Assembly (NCBI GenBank): GCA_964485695.1
Contig: CAZAKZ010000084.1
Span: forward strand, 1 to 24,978
Direction of reading: 5' to 3'
From: CAZAKZ01 sp964485695
GTDB lineage: Bacteria > Planctomycetota > JAFGQW01
Length of the DNA stretch: 24,978 nucleotides
Below the pieces are notes generated by a model. That model ran no database searches. It was not told the DNA's origin and saw nothing but the letters and a program-made list of their open reading frames with translations. Each line of letters starts with the position of its first letter. Position 1 is the stretch's first letter. Positions 6,819 through 14,510 of this stretch are shown piece by piece. Both the position numbers and the translations under genes were made by a program.

Positions 6819-9539
6819 ATGCCAGGCCAAAACCGTCCTAGGAGGCTGGATCCGTTCCTGAGAGCCGTGCTGTTTCTCGGGATTCTCGCGGCCTGCGCCG
6901 CCCTCGTCCTCCTGATCCCCTGGGGGGATCTGACCGGGCCGTCCGGCATCCCGCCGGAACCCGAGGAGAAGGCCGCACCCCGGGCGCCGGCTCCGCTCGA
7001 TTCGAGCCCGGAGTCCGCGGCCCGGTCCGGCCACGCCCCGCCCGTGAAGCCGACCGGGGATCTGAAACCAGGGCCCTCGATCCGGATGCTCCGGGGCACG
7101 GTGAAGACCCCGGCGGGGTTCCCCATTTCCGAGGCCCGGGTGCGGGCGCGCCTCGGCACGGGCCGCGGAGGCCCGGAGACCGAGACCCGCACCGACAAGG
7201 CCGGCGCCTTTGCCCTCGAGGTTCCGCCCTTCAAGAAGCCGGGGCACCCCCATACGACCACCGTCCGGCTGGAGGCGTCGGCCTCGAGCTTCTACACGGA
7301 GGTGTACCGGGTGCCGCTTCTGGAAGTGACTCTTCCTCCAAAACAGGTGCATTTCATCCTCGGGCAACCCGGCGCCCTGAGCGGCAAGGTCACACTGGCG
7401 GGAAGCGGCAAGGCCGTGAAAAACGTGCGGATCGCGGTCGGTGGCCAGTATTCACATGACTTCGAGACCCGCACCGACCCGGACGGCCGGTACACCTTCC
7501 CGGACCTGAAGCCGGGGCAATACAGGATCCATGTTTACTACTTTGGAGCGCCGTCGAGGCCCGGGGGAGGCTCCTACGTGGAGATCCGGGCCGGAACCGA
7601 GAACCGGGCCGACTTCAAGGTGCGCGATCCGCGCAGCTTCCGGGTCGAGGGACAGGTCACCGAAGGCCTCAATGGGAAGCCCGTGGCAGGCATGGAGGTG
7701 CGGGTCCGGGGACTCAAGGCGTATTCTGCCGCCACTCGCACCGATGGCCAGGGTCGCTTTTCCTTGAACAACGTCCCTGAGGGGTACCATCTTCACTTCG
7801 AATCAGAGGGCTATTCCAGAAGAGAAAAGTCCAGGCACATGGGTAGCACTGCAATCCATGAAGTGGTGTTGACCCGGTACGCCCGACTCCGCGGCCGGGT
7901 TGTGGACCCGGACCAGATGGGCGTGGCCGGTGCCTGGGTCTTCTGCGAACGCTCCTCGGCCACGGACGAGGCCGGCGGATTCGACCTGGAGGTGTTCCCG
8001 CGAAAGGGCCGGTTCACCCTGCTGGCCCGGGCCGAGGGATATGCCCGTGCGCGCCTCGAGCGGGCCTTCGACCTCACTCCGGGCAAGGTGGTCGACGGCC
8101 TCATGATCCGGCTCCAGCGAGGCGGCACCCTGGCCGGCAGGATCCGGGACGAGCAAGGGCGCCCCCTGGAAACGGCCTTCACCCTCATGGTCGAGGCCGA
8201 GGAGAAACCGCACCGGCGCAAATCCCATCGGGGGCATACCGTGCAAGACGGGACATTTTCCGTGGCCGGCGTTTCCCCCGGAAGGTACAGGGGCTGCGTC
8301 CGGGTCCAGGGCTACCTGATCCAGGCGCTTCCCGGCCCGATGGCCGTGAAGGAGGGCGAACGCCTCGAGGGCCTGGACGTGATCGTACGCAAGGCCGTGA
8401 TCCTCCGGGGCCGGGTGGTGAACCACCGCGGTCGGGGCCTGGCCGGCGCCGGGGTTCATACCCGTCTGAAGAGCAATAAAAGACCGCTGCCCGCATGGGG
8501 CTTTACTCCGCGAACTTTCACCTCCCCCGATGGCGCCTTCGAGATTCTTCTCAACCGGGAGGAGAATTTCGAGGTCACGGTTCAATGTCCCGGGTACGAG
8601 CGAGAGACCTTTAGGGTCCGGGCCGAAATCCGGCCCTTGCAGCCAATCCTCGTCCGTCTGGATCCCCTGGCCCGCGTGGAGGGACAGGTCCGGTACGCGG
8701 ACACGGGCAAACCTGTCCCGGCCTTTCGCCTCGATGTCCAGCCCCGCGGCGAAATAGATTTCACCCGTTCCTTTCGCGACCTGGAGGGCCGGTTCGTGCT
8801 GGAGGAGATGAAGGAGGGTTCGTACGAGATCACTGCCCGGGACCCGGGGGGCGCGGTCACGTACGAGCCGGTGTGCGTTCAGATCAAGGGGGCCGAGAAT
8901 CCGCCCCCGGTGGTGCTCCTCCTGGGTAGGACCTCCACCTTCACGGGCGTGGTCCGGGCGTCGGCCGGCACGCCACTGCACAAGGCCCGGGTGGCGCTCT
9001 ACGCCTGGGACGACCGCGAGGGCCAGCCCCTCTTCACCGGAGGCACGAACCCGGAGGGCCGGTTCGAGATTCTCCGGGTGCATCCGGGCACGTACAAGGC
9101 CCGGGCCACCCACCCGGCCTGGATCGAGGCCGTGCAGAAAGTCGCACTCCATTGCGGCGAGACCGTGCAGACCGACTTTCGTCTGGACCGGGGCGGCGCT
9201 CGGATCCGGGTGTTCGCCCGAGACGGGGAAGGCCGTCCGGTGGAAGGCGCCCGGATCACGGTCTACCGCATGAACGGCTTCCTGCTCCACCCGGACCGCA
9301 CCAAGTACGAGAAGCGCTACCTGGCCCGTAAGAAGAACCAGCCGGGCCTGACGTTCGAGGCGTTCTACCACTCGTACACCCGCACCAACGCGGCGGGTCG
9401 CATGGAGCGGCGGTTCCTCCCGTCCGGGCGGTTCGAGGTCCGGGCCGCGGCCGAGGGTTTCACGCCGGCCTCGGCCGAGGTGGAGATCCAGGCCGGCCTG
9501 GAGACGCCGGTGGTGCTGACCCTGCAAAAAAAGCCGTAG
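6819..9539 (+). CDS. Large membrane-anchored protein of about nine carboxypeptidase-regulatory-like (Ig-fold) repeats
   Basis: This 906-residue protein starts at ATG behind GGGGTGA. Residues 12-34 are one hydrophobic helix after an Arg-rich start, which suggests an N-in, C-out anchor. A Pro/Ala/Glu-rich linker follows (about 40-85). From about residue 88 the chain is a tandem of about nine beta-sandwich units starting near 88, 185, 274, 355, 436, 527, 618, 705 and 794. Each opens with a G-x-V strand, has a P-(V/L)-x-(G/E)-A-x-V block, then D-x-x-G-x-(F/Y)-x-(L/F), and ends with G-x-Y or G-x-F. These are hallmarks of CarboxypepD_reg/CnaB-like domains. No catalytic domain is attached, so a structural or binding role outside the inner membrane is likely. 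Its last codons carry the T-run of the opposite gene's terminator. Confidence 0.88.
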   Translation: MPGQNRPRRLDPFLRAVLFLGILAACAALVLLIPWGDLTGPSGIPPEPEEKAAPRAPAPLDSSPESAARSGHAPPVKPTGDLKPGPSIRMLRGTVKTPAGFPISEARVRARLGTGRGGPETETRTDKAGAFALEVPPFKKPGHPHTTTVRLEASASSFYTEVYRVPLLEVTLPPKQVHFILGQPGALSGKVTLAGSGKAVKNVRIAVGGQYSHDFETRTDPDGRYTFPDLKPGQYRIHVYYFGAPSRPGGGSYVEIRAGTENRADFKVRDPRSFRVEGQVTEGLNGKPVAGMEVRVRGLKAYSAATRTDGQGRFSLNNVPEGYHLHFESEGYSRREKSRHMGSTAIHEVVLTRYARLRGRVVDPDQMGVAGAWVFCERSSATDEAGGFDLEVFPRKGRFTLLARAEGYARARLERAFDLTPGKVVDGLMIRLQRGGTLAGRIRDEQGRPLETAFTLMVEAEEKPHRRKSHRGHTVQDGTFSVAGVSPGRYRGCVRVQGYLIQALPGPMAVKEGERLEGLDVIVRKAVILRGRVVNHRGRGLAGAGVHTRLKSNKRPLPAWGFTPRTFTSPDGAFEILLNREENFEVTVQCPGYERETFRVRAEIRPLQPILVRLDPLARVEGQVRYADTGKPVPAFRLDVQPRGEIDFTRSFRDLEGRFVLEEMKEGSYEITARDPGGAVTYEPVCVQIKGAENPPPVVLLLGRTSTFTGVVRASAGTPLHKARVALYAWDDREGQPLFTGGTNPEGRFEILRVHPGTYKARATHPAWIEAVQKVALHCGETVQTDFRLDRGGARIRVFARDGEGRPVEGARITVYRMNGFLLHPDRTKYEKRYLARKKNQPGLTFEAFYHSYTRTNAAGRMERRFLPSGRFEVRAAAEGFTPASAEVEIQAGLETPVVLTLQKKP

Positions 9540-9564
9540 GGCGAGGGTGCGCGCCCCACGGCTT
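9526..9564 (-). terminator. Intrinsic terminator of the secreted HEAT-like protein gene
   Basis: Bases 9533-9537 plus two preceding A (AAGCCGT, 9531-9537) pair with ACGGCTT (9558-9564). GGGCG (9539-9543) pairs with CGCCC (9552-9556). This gives a 12-bp stem with one A-C mismatch and an 8-base loop. Read on the minus strand, the stem runs into seven T (A-run at 9526-9532), the classic form. It lies 18 bases beyond the stop of the gene at 9582-10340. The T-run and one stem arm sit inside the last codons of the plus-strand repeat protein. On the plus strand there is no T-run after the hairpin. Confidence 0.82.
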
Positions 9565-9581
9565 CGATGATCTCGAGGTTC

Positions 9582-10340
9582 TTAAGGGTTACTCTTCTCC
9601 TCACCCTTGCCCGTAACCGTCTTCTTGATCTTGATGCCCATGCCGGTTCCGCCCGGCCCCTCGATGATCTGGATGCTCCCGCCCTCACCGAACATCATGG
9701 GAAGACCCCCGAAGCGCGAGGACCGCTTCAGGTAGCGCATGGCGCCCTCGGACTGCTTCTCGTCCAGGAACTTCTCCAGCTCCGGCCGGGTATCCTCGGC
9801 CATGAGCTTCAGCTCGTCCTGGAGATCCTTCCAGGCCTCCCGGTCGCCGAAGCCGCCCGAATCTTTCATCTCGGCGTAGAGTTCCTTCACGTTCTTGTCG
9901 TACTTCTTATAGAGGGGCTCCAGCTTCGCCATCTGCACGAAGGTGAGGTTCAGGTCCATGGCGATGCGGTCGATGTCCCGGTGCATGTTGCCCATGAAGG
10001 AAGAGAAGAACCGGCCGTACTTGCTCTTTTTTCTCTTGGCGATCTTCTTGATCTGGGCCAGGGTCCGGTCGATGAAGGCCTTCACGTGCACGTTGGCCAC
10101 GGCCGCCTTCTTTTCCTGGAGCAAGGGGACGGCCTGGCTGCCCATGGTCACCAGGGCCTCCCGGATCGCGAACCGGATGCGGGGATTCTTGTTCTCCACC
10201 TGCTTCACCAGGACCTGGATGAACTGCTGGGCATTCTGGGGGGCAACCTGAGGGGCGGCCGGTTTCTCCGGGACAGCCACCTGGGCCGACGCGATCCCGA
10301 CCAGTATTGCCAGCACTGCCACGGCGACGATTTTAGTCAT
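9582..10340 (-). CDS. Secreted HEAT-like, helical protein of unknown function
   Basis: From the ATG at 10340, with GGGAGA upstream, the protein has 252 residues. The frame is open 11 codons further, but without a site. Residues 1-19 form a signal peptide ending ASA before Gln20. Residues 36-95 are helical with one HEAT-like repeat (NPRIRFAIREAL then QAVPLL). A Lys/Arg-rich stretch follows at about 98-108. Residues 112-200 are long amphipathic helices including DLNLTFVQMAKLEPLYKKY, which recalls the LTxxQ helix of Spy/CpxP-type periplasmic proteins. The C-terminal 40 residues are Gly- and Lys-rich. No enzyme motif is visible. A strong terminator closes the gene, so it appears monocistronic. 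A periplasmic binding or chaperone-like role is possible but unproven. Confidence 0.8.
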   Translation of the reverse strand: MTKIVAVAVLAILVGIASAQVAVPEKPAAPQVAPQNAQQFIQVLVKQVENKNPRIRFAIREALVTMGSQAVPLLQEKKAAVANVHVKAFIDRTLAQIKKIAKRKKSKYGRFFSSFMGNMHRDIDRIAMDLNLTFVQMAKLEPLYKKYDKNVKELYAEMKDSGGFGDREAWKDLQDELKLMAEDTRPELEKFLDEKQSEGAMRYLKRSSRFGGLPMMFGEGGSIQIIEGPGGTGMGIKIKKTVTGKGEEKSNP

Positions 10341-10581
10341 GATGTTCTCCCGCGAATGGATCTGGGTACCCACACCGGTCTGGAAATCGTGAGATCCCCG
10401 TTCCGGTTTGACCTAACCGAAACCTCGAAGCTGAATTATAATCGCCTCGGACCCGTACGGATCGGAAATCCGGGCGGACGCAACAAAAACCACGATACGT
10501 TCACTCAGGGCTTCAGGCCACCCCTGAAACCACTTTTTCGGCCAGGCAGCGACGGTTCCTCAAATCAATAACCAGTTCATT
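10341..10581. promoter_or_regulatory. Divergent promoter region between the HEAT-like and GT-C-like genes
   Basis: These 241 bases separate two divergent genes and are visibly more AT-rich than the surroundings around 10430-10445. A TATAAT occurs on the plus strand at 10437-10442 and overlaps a TATAAT on the minus strand at 10440-10435. A TTGACC at 10408-10413 sits 23 bases from the plus-strand TATAAT, too far for a normal promoter. The exact promoters are therefore uncertain. Confidence 0.35.
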
Positions 10582-12312
10582 ATGATGCGATCCACCCTGA
10601 TTTGCGGCAGCCTTTGGGTCATGATGGCGGTGTTTTCCGCCTTTCCCCTCATGGCCCTGGACCTGCCGCTGCACCTGGCCATGGGTGAAATCATCCTGGA
10701 CCAGGGCCGGGTGCCGCCCACCAACGTGGTGCTCCACACCCAGACGGACAGGCCCGTGGTGAACGACAAGTGGCTCCACCAGGTCGCCCTCTGCGGGGTC
10801 CACCGCACGGCCGGCCCCACCGGCCTGGTCCTGTTTCGCATGGTCCTTGCCCTGGCCATCACCCTGGCAGCGTACGGCCTCTCACGCCGGTTCGCCCCCC
10901 CCGGACCGGCCGGTCTGGCCACCCTGGGTGTGGCGCTCCTCCTGGTTCACCGCCTGGGCGTCCGTCCCGAGCTCTGGACCTATCTGTTCACCCCGATCTT
11001 TCTCCTCCTCCTGATCGACAGAAAAAAACACCCGGTTGCGATCTGGATCCTGCTCCTCCTCCTCCAGGCCTTCTGGGCCAACCTCCATGTGTACTTCCCC
11101 CTGGGGATCGGCCTCGCCCTGGTGGCCGGCTTCCCCGAGCTGGTCCGGAAACGGGGCTTGACCCGGTTCAAGGGGCTGCTCCTCGTGCCCGGCCTCCTGG
11201 TTGTCTGCCTTCTCAATCCCTCGGGCCTGACCGGCCTTCTCCAGCCCCTCGAGGTGGCCGGGTCCCTGGGCCGCCTCTCGGCCGGGGCCATCGGCGAGAT
11301 GGGGCCCGTGTGGGCCGCGGGCCTGCCTGTTTCCCTGCCGCGGGTGGCCTTCTTCGTCTTCTGCCTCCTGGCACTGGCCGGTCTCGTCCGCGCCCGGTTC
11401 CGGGTGGAACTCCGGGTGTGGCCGGCCGCCCTCTGCCTGCTGATCCTCGGGGCCGTGCTCCACCGGAACCTGCCCCTGGCGGGCATGGGTCTGTTGCTCT
11501 TGCTCGCAGCCGCGCCTCCACCCGGCTCCATCCGCGGCTGGTTCCTGGTGCCGGCGGCTTCCCTCGCGGTGGTGGCCCTGGTCCTCCTGGGTCCCCTCCG
11601 GGATCCGGCCGGCGACGGTCGCACCCCGGGCACGGGCTGGGCCCGGGACCGGTTTCCGATGAAGACCACGGAGTTCCTGGTGAAGGACCGGCCCCTGGGC
11701 GAGATCTTCAACGACATCTCGAGCGGCAGCTACTACGTGTCCCGGGCCTACCCGTGGAAGCGCGCCTTCATCGACGGCAACACCTCGGGCTACCCCGAAG
11801 CGTTCCTCGAGGAATACCGCAAGGTGCTGGCCCTGGAGATTCCCCACCGGAGCTTGACCCGGAGCTACGGAGTGACCCATTTTCTGCTGCGCCACGACGC
11901 CCGGGCCACCCGCCTCCTGGTGCCCGCCCTGTTCCGGGACGAGGGTTTGATCCTGGCCTACTTCGATGCCGTGGCCACGGTGTTCATGGCCCGGGAGGTG
12001 GCGCCCGGCCTCCAGGACCGCAGGCCGGCCTGGCTCCGGGAGGTGCTGCCCCACGTGCGGGACACCCTCTTCCCCGACCGCCGCCGGGCAAGACCCCTGC
12101 TGGACCAGACTGTCCAGCTCATTGCCGAAGGCCACACGGACGCGGCCCTCGACCTGGTGAAGCACGCGGTGGTCCTGGACCCGTGGGAGGCCCGCAGCTT
12201 CCGGCTCTCGGCCATGGTCTACCGGGCGCAGAAAAACACCGAACTGGAAGTGCTGGCCTGGCGCACCGCGGCCCTGCTGGAGGGGCAGATCCTGAGGACG
12301 CCGCGTAGGTGA
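10582..12312 (+). CDS. Polytopic GT-C-like membrane protein with a C-terminal TPR-like tail
   Basis: This 576-residue protein has about ten to twelve membrane segments between residues 1 and 360 and a soluble C-terminal part. The first external loop has Asp27 followed by HLAMGEIILDQGRVPPTNVV and then NDKWLHQ. This corresponds to the (D)xxxHLATGxxIL-x-x-G-x-IP pattern and WxxHEWL block of large GT-C-fold membrane families. After the last segment, GEIFNDISSGSYY and AFIDGN match the VFND-x-x-x-GGYL and FIDGR blocks often found in the same proteins. Residues 505-570 form TPR-like helix pairs. A lipid-linked sugar transferase or related envelope function is the best guess. The Asp could act in catalysis, but activity is unproven. 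There is no strong ribosome binding site at the ATG. Confidence 0.78.
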   Translation: MMRSTLICGSLWVMMAVFSAFPLMALDLPLHLAMGEIILDQGRVPPTNVVLHTQTDRPVVNDKWLHQVALCGVHRTAGPTGLVLFRMVLALAITLAAYGLSRRFAPPGPAGLATLGVALLLVHRLGVRPELWTYLFTPIFLLLLIDRKKHPVAIWILLLLLQAFWANLHVYFPLGIGLALVAGFPELVRKRGLTRFKGLLLVPGLLVVCLLNPSGLTGLLQPLEVAGSLGRLSAGAIGEMGPVWAAGLPVSLPRVAFFVFCLLALAGLVRARFRVELRVWPAALCLLILGAVLHRNLPLAGMGLLLLLAAAPPPGSIRGWFLVPAASLAVVALVLLGPLRDPAGDGRTPGTGWARDRFPMKTTEFLVKDRPLGEIFNDISSGSYYVSRAYPWKRAFIDGNTSGYPEAFLEEYRKVLALEIPHRSLTRSYGVTHFLLRHDARATRLLVPALFRDEGLILAYFDAVATVFMAREVAPGLQDRRPAWLREVLPHVRDTLFPDRRRARPLLDQTVQLIAEGHTDAALDLVKHAVVLDPWEARSFRLSAMVYRAQKNTELEVLAWRTAALLEGQILRTPRR

Positions 12313-12366
12313 CCCGGAGGAGGGTCTGGACTTGAACGGACTGGAAGAGAGGACAGGCTCAGTCGA

Positions 12367-12972
12367 CTATCGGGCCAGGAACTCGACCAGCTTGCCCATG
12401 TCCGGGCGCAGCGAGCAGTCGTCGAAGCTGGGCATGGCCACCACCTTGATGGTGCGCTGCTTGGCATCCACTTCCACCCACTGAGGAACGTTCGACTCGG
12501 AGCTGGCGATGAACGCCTCGTAGATCTTCTTGTTCCGGTCCCGGACCTCGAGCACGTCGCCGGCCTTCACCTGGATGGAGGGAATGTTGATCTTCTTGCC
12601 GTTCAGCTTCCAGTGGCCGTGGTTGACGAACTGGCGTGCCTGGGATCGGGTCCTGGCGAATCCCCCCACCCGGACCACGTTGTCCACACGCCGTTCCAGG
12701 AATACCATGAGGTTTTCCCCGGTGTTGCCCTTGGCGCGCTTGGCCTTCTTGAACTGGTTGCGTACCTGGGTGTCGGTGAGCCCGTAAAAGTAACGGACCT
12801 TCTGTTTCTCCTTCAGGCCTTCGCCGAACTCGGTGGCCTTTCTGCGGCCCTGTCCGTGTACGCCCGGAGGAAACGGGCGCCGGTTCAGCGCCTTGATCGC
12901 ACCGGAACTTTCCATGATCAGATCGCCCAGGCGGCGATTGATCCTTCCCTTGGGTCCAGTATAGCGGCTCAT
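12367..12972 (-). CDS. rpsD: 30S ribosomal protein S4
   Basis: This 201-residue protein is the primary 16S-binding protein of the small subunit and a 30S assembly initiator. It is full length, with N-terminal SRYTGPKGRINRR, the PFPPGVHGQ block, EKQKVRYFYGLTDTQ, and the S4 RNA-binding domain at about residues 91-155 (RRVDNVVR, ARTRSQARQFVNHGH, ING-type turn). It lacks the N-terminal zinc cysteines, so it is the C-minus form. ATG 12972 follows AAGAGGG at good spacing. It stands alone here, not beside rpsM, rpsK, rpoA and rplQ as in many bacteria. Whether a second copy exists elsewhere cannot be seen. Confidence 0.97.
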   Translation of the reverse strand: MSRYTGPKGRINRRLGDLIMESSGAIKALNRRPFPPGVHGQGRRKATEFGEGLKEKQKVRYFYGLTDTQVRNQFKKAKRAKGNTGENLMVFLERRVDNVVRVGGFARTRSQARQFVNHGHWKLNGKKINIPSIQVKAGDVLEVRDRNKKIYEAFIASSESNVPQWVEVDAKQRTIKVVAMPSFDDCSLRPDMGKLVEFLAR

Positions 12973-13360
12973 CAATGCCCTCTTGTCGACGTCAAGAAGC
13001 GACCCGAAAGATCCGAATCGGGCGGATCCAACGGAGGGGAACGACCCGTAGGCCGGAACAGGACACGGGTCATCTCGAGTAGAGGTGAAATTTTGACCGT
13101 CTCACCGGTTTTTCAAGTGATTCTCCCGGCTCATTTCCACCCCGGAGTCCGGCTCCGGAGGGTTCGCCACAACCTGCCTGAAAAAATGGAGTTACATATA
13201 TACCCGATTCGGACCCGGAAAGCCGGGTTCGGCCAGACGCCCCGAAGCCCGACCGCCCACAATGATGTTATGGCCAGAATCGGGCCAGTAATGCTTCGTG
13301 AGATCAGGTCTGCGCTGTCGAGCGATGCCAATCCGATTGCTATGAATCGCAGCGGCTGAT
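12973..13360. other. Intergenic region and probable leader of rpsD
   Basis: These 388 bases carry no convincing gene; the long open frame crossing them on the plus strand is a GC-rich shadow of rpsD. They hold the rpsD promoter and leader. A weak minus-strand candidate is TTGAAA near 13120 followed by an AAAATT-like -10 after about 16 bases. S4 represses its own synthesis through leader RNA in several bacteria, so a folded leader is plausible here, but I could not recognise a specific fold. No terminator with a T-run is clear after the DUF2891 gene. Confidence 0.45.
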
Positions 13361-14473
13361 TTACTCCAGTCCAGAATCCGTGAGGAGATAGACGGCGAAG
13401 GACGCCAGCCAGTGTTCTCCCTCGTAGTGGCCGCTGAAAACGTAGGAAAGCCCTGCCCTGGCGTGGGTCTCCACGGCCTTCTCGAGCACCTGGACCCAGC
13501 CGTCGCCGGAGGGGAGGGCCCGGGCAATGCCACGCAGCGTCCAGGCCCGGGTCAGGTTGAGGCCGGCCAGGTGGACGATCCTGCCGTCGGTGACGTCGCT
13601 GACCTCGGTCGGCGCCTGCAGGTTGCCGAGATCCCCGTCCACCAGTCCCGGGAAAAATCCCTTCAACCAGGCGGAGAACTCTTTCTCGGGCAGAACGCGG
13701 CGCATGAGGTCGGCCTCGTTCAGACCGCTGGAAAAGAAATCCTCCCCCGACGGCTCGTACCGCGTCGGGTAGTCCCGGTCCGAGGCGTAGTAGACCCGGG
13801 CCCGGTTCTTCACCAGATCGGCCAGGGCCTTGTCCCCGACGCCGCGGGCATAGTCGAGAGTGAGGGCGAGGGCGAATCCGGAGTCCGGGTGCACGCCGGT
13901 GCGGATCGGCCAGGTGAGGCGCGGCAGGTAGCCCTTCATGAGGCGGACGATCTCCTCTTCCAGGGGCCGGAAGGCCAGGGCCCACTTCCGGCCGCGGGGA
14001 TGGTCCCAGGACCTCAGCTCCGCGGCCAGCTTGAGCGCCCACGCCCAGCCGTACGTGCGCTCGAAGGAGCGGTTGTGCTTCTTCCGGAAATAAGCGGCTT
14101 CGGCCGCCATGATCTCGGGGGTGAAACTCGCCTCCAGGCACTCGAGGATCTCCTTGCATACCGACGCCTCGGGATACAGTTTCACCAGCCGGAGCAGCAT
14201 CCAGTGGCCGTGCACGGAAGAGTGCCAGTCGAAGCAGCCGTAGAAGGCCGGGTGCATTTCCCTGGGGCTCTGCACCGATTCCGGCCCGGCCATGACGTTG
14301 GAGGGTTTGTTGGGATACTCCTTGCGGATGCCCTTCAGGGCCAGGCGGGCGAAGTCCGCCACCTGCCGGTCCGTCAGCTTCTCGCCCGGCAGGGGTGTTT
14401 TCTCCTCCTGGCCCACGGAGGCCGCCACGGCCAGGATCAGGATCTGCATCAGGATCAGCACGAGGGATTTCAA
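13361..14473 (-). CDS. Secreted DUF2891 family protein
   Basis: This 370-residue protein appears to start at TTG 14473, placed by GGAGG six bases upstream (14480-14484). The frame is open for 84 more codons, but that part is shadow of the upstream glycosyltransferase gene. A signal peptide of about 20 residues follows (hydrophobic core, then AVAASVGQ). The mature part contains HPAFYGCFDWHSSVHGHWML (about residues 72-91), the hallmark of DUF2891, whose members are about 330-370 residues long and probably all-helical. Other His/Asp/Arg-rich conserved blocks follow (RTYGWAWALKL, HPDSGFAL, PSGEDFFSS). Biochemical function is unknown. The GFD-WHS-H-H cluster suggests an enzyme active site. It lies 37 bases after the glycosyltransferase stop, so it is probably co-transcribed. 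Confidence 0.88.
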   Translation of the reverse strand: MKSLVLILMQILILAVAASVGQEEKTPLPGEKLTDRQVADFARLALKGIRKEYPNKPSNVMAGPESVQSPREMHPAFYGCFDWHSSVHGHWMLLRLVKLYPEASVCKEILECLEASFTPEIMAAEAAYFRKKHNRSFERTYGWAWALKLAAELRSWDHPRGRKWALAFRPLEEEIVRLMKGYLPRLTWPIRTGVHPDSGFALALTLDYARGVGDKALADLVKNRARVYYASDRDYPTRYEPSGEDFFSSGLNEADLMRRVLPEKEFSAWLKGFFPGLVDGDLGNLQAPTEVSDVTDGRIVHLAGLNLTRAWTLRGIARALPSGDGWVQVLEKAVETHARAGLSYVFSGHYEGEHWLASFAVYLLTDSGLE

Positions 14474-14479
14474 GATTCG

Positions 14480-14484
14480 CCTCC
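14480..14484 (-). promoter_or_regulatory. Ribosome binding site that decides the TTG start of the DUF2891 gene
   Basis: GGAGG on the minus strand sits six bases before TTG 14473-14471. In-frame ATG codons exist only further inside the signal peptide (14449) or deep within the neighbouring gene, so this site argues for a TTG start. Confidence 0.7.
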
Positions 14485-14510
14485 ATTTACTTGTTGAATG
14501 CGTGGTCGTT

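Noticed and set aside
7803..9527. 574-codon open frame on the minus strand
   Set aside because: It is antisense to the repeat protein, whose repeats are clearly coding; its composition is shadow-like.
10408..10442. TTGACC and TATAAT as a promoter for the GT-C-like gene
   Set aside because: The spacer is 23 bases, outside the normal range; the TATAAT is noted within the region but not called as a promoter.
10770..12308. 512-codon open frame on the plus strand
   Set aside because: It is out of frame inside the GT-C-like gene and is mostly Pro, Gly and Arg without domain features.
13131..14486. 451-codon open frame on the minus strand
   Set aside because: It overlaps the DUF2891 gene in another frame; the DUF2891 frame has a signal peptide and a family motif, this one has none.
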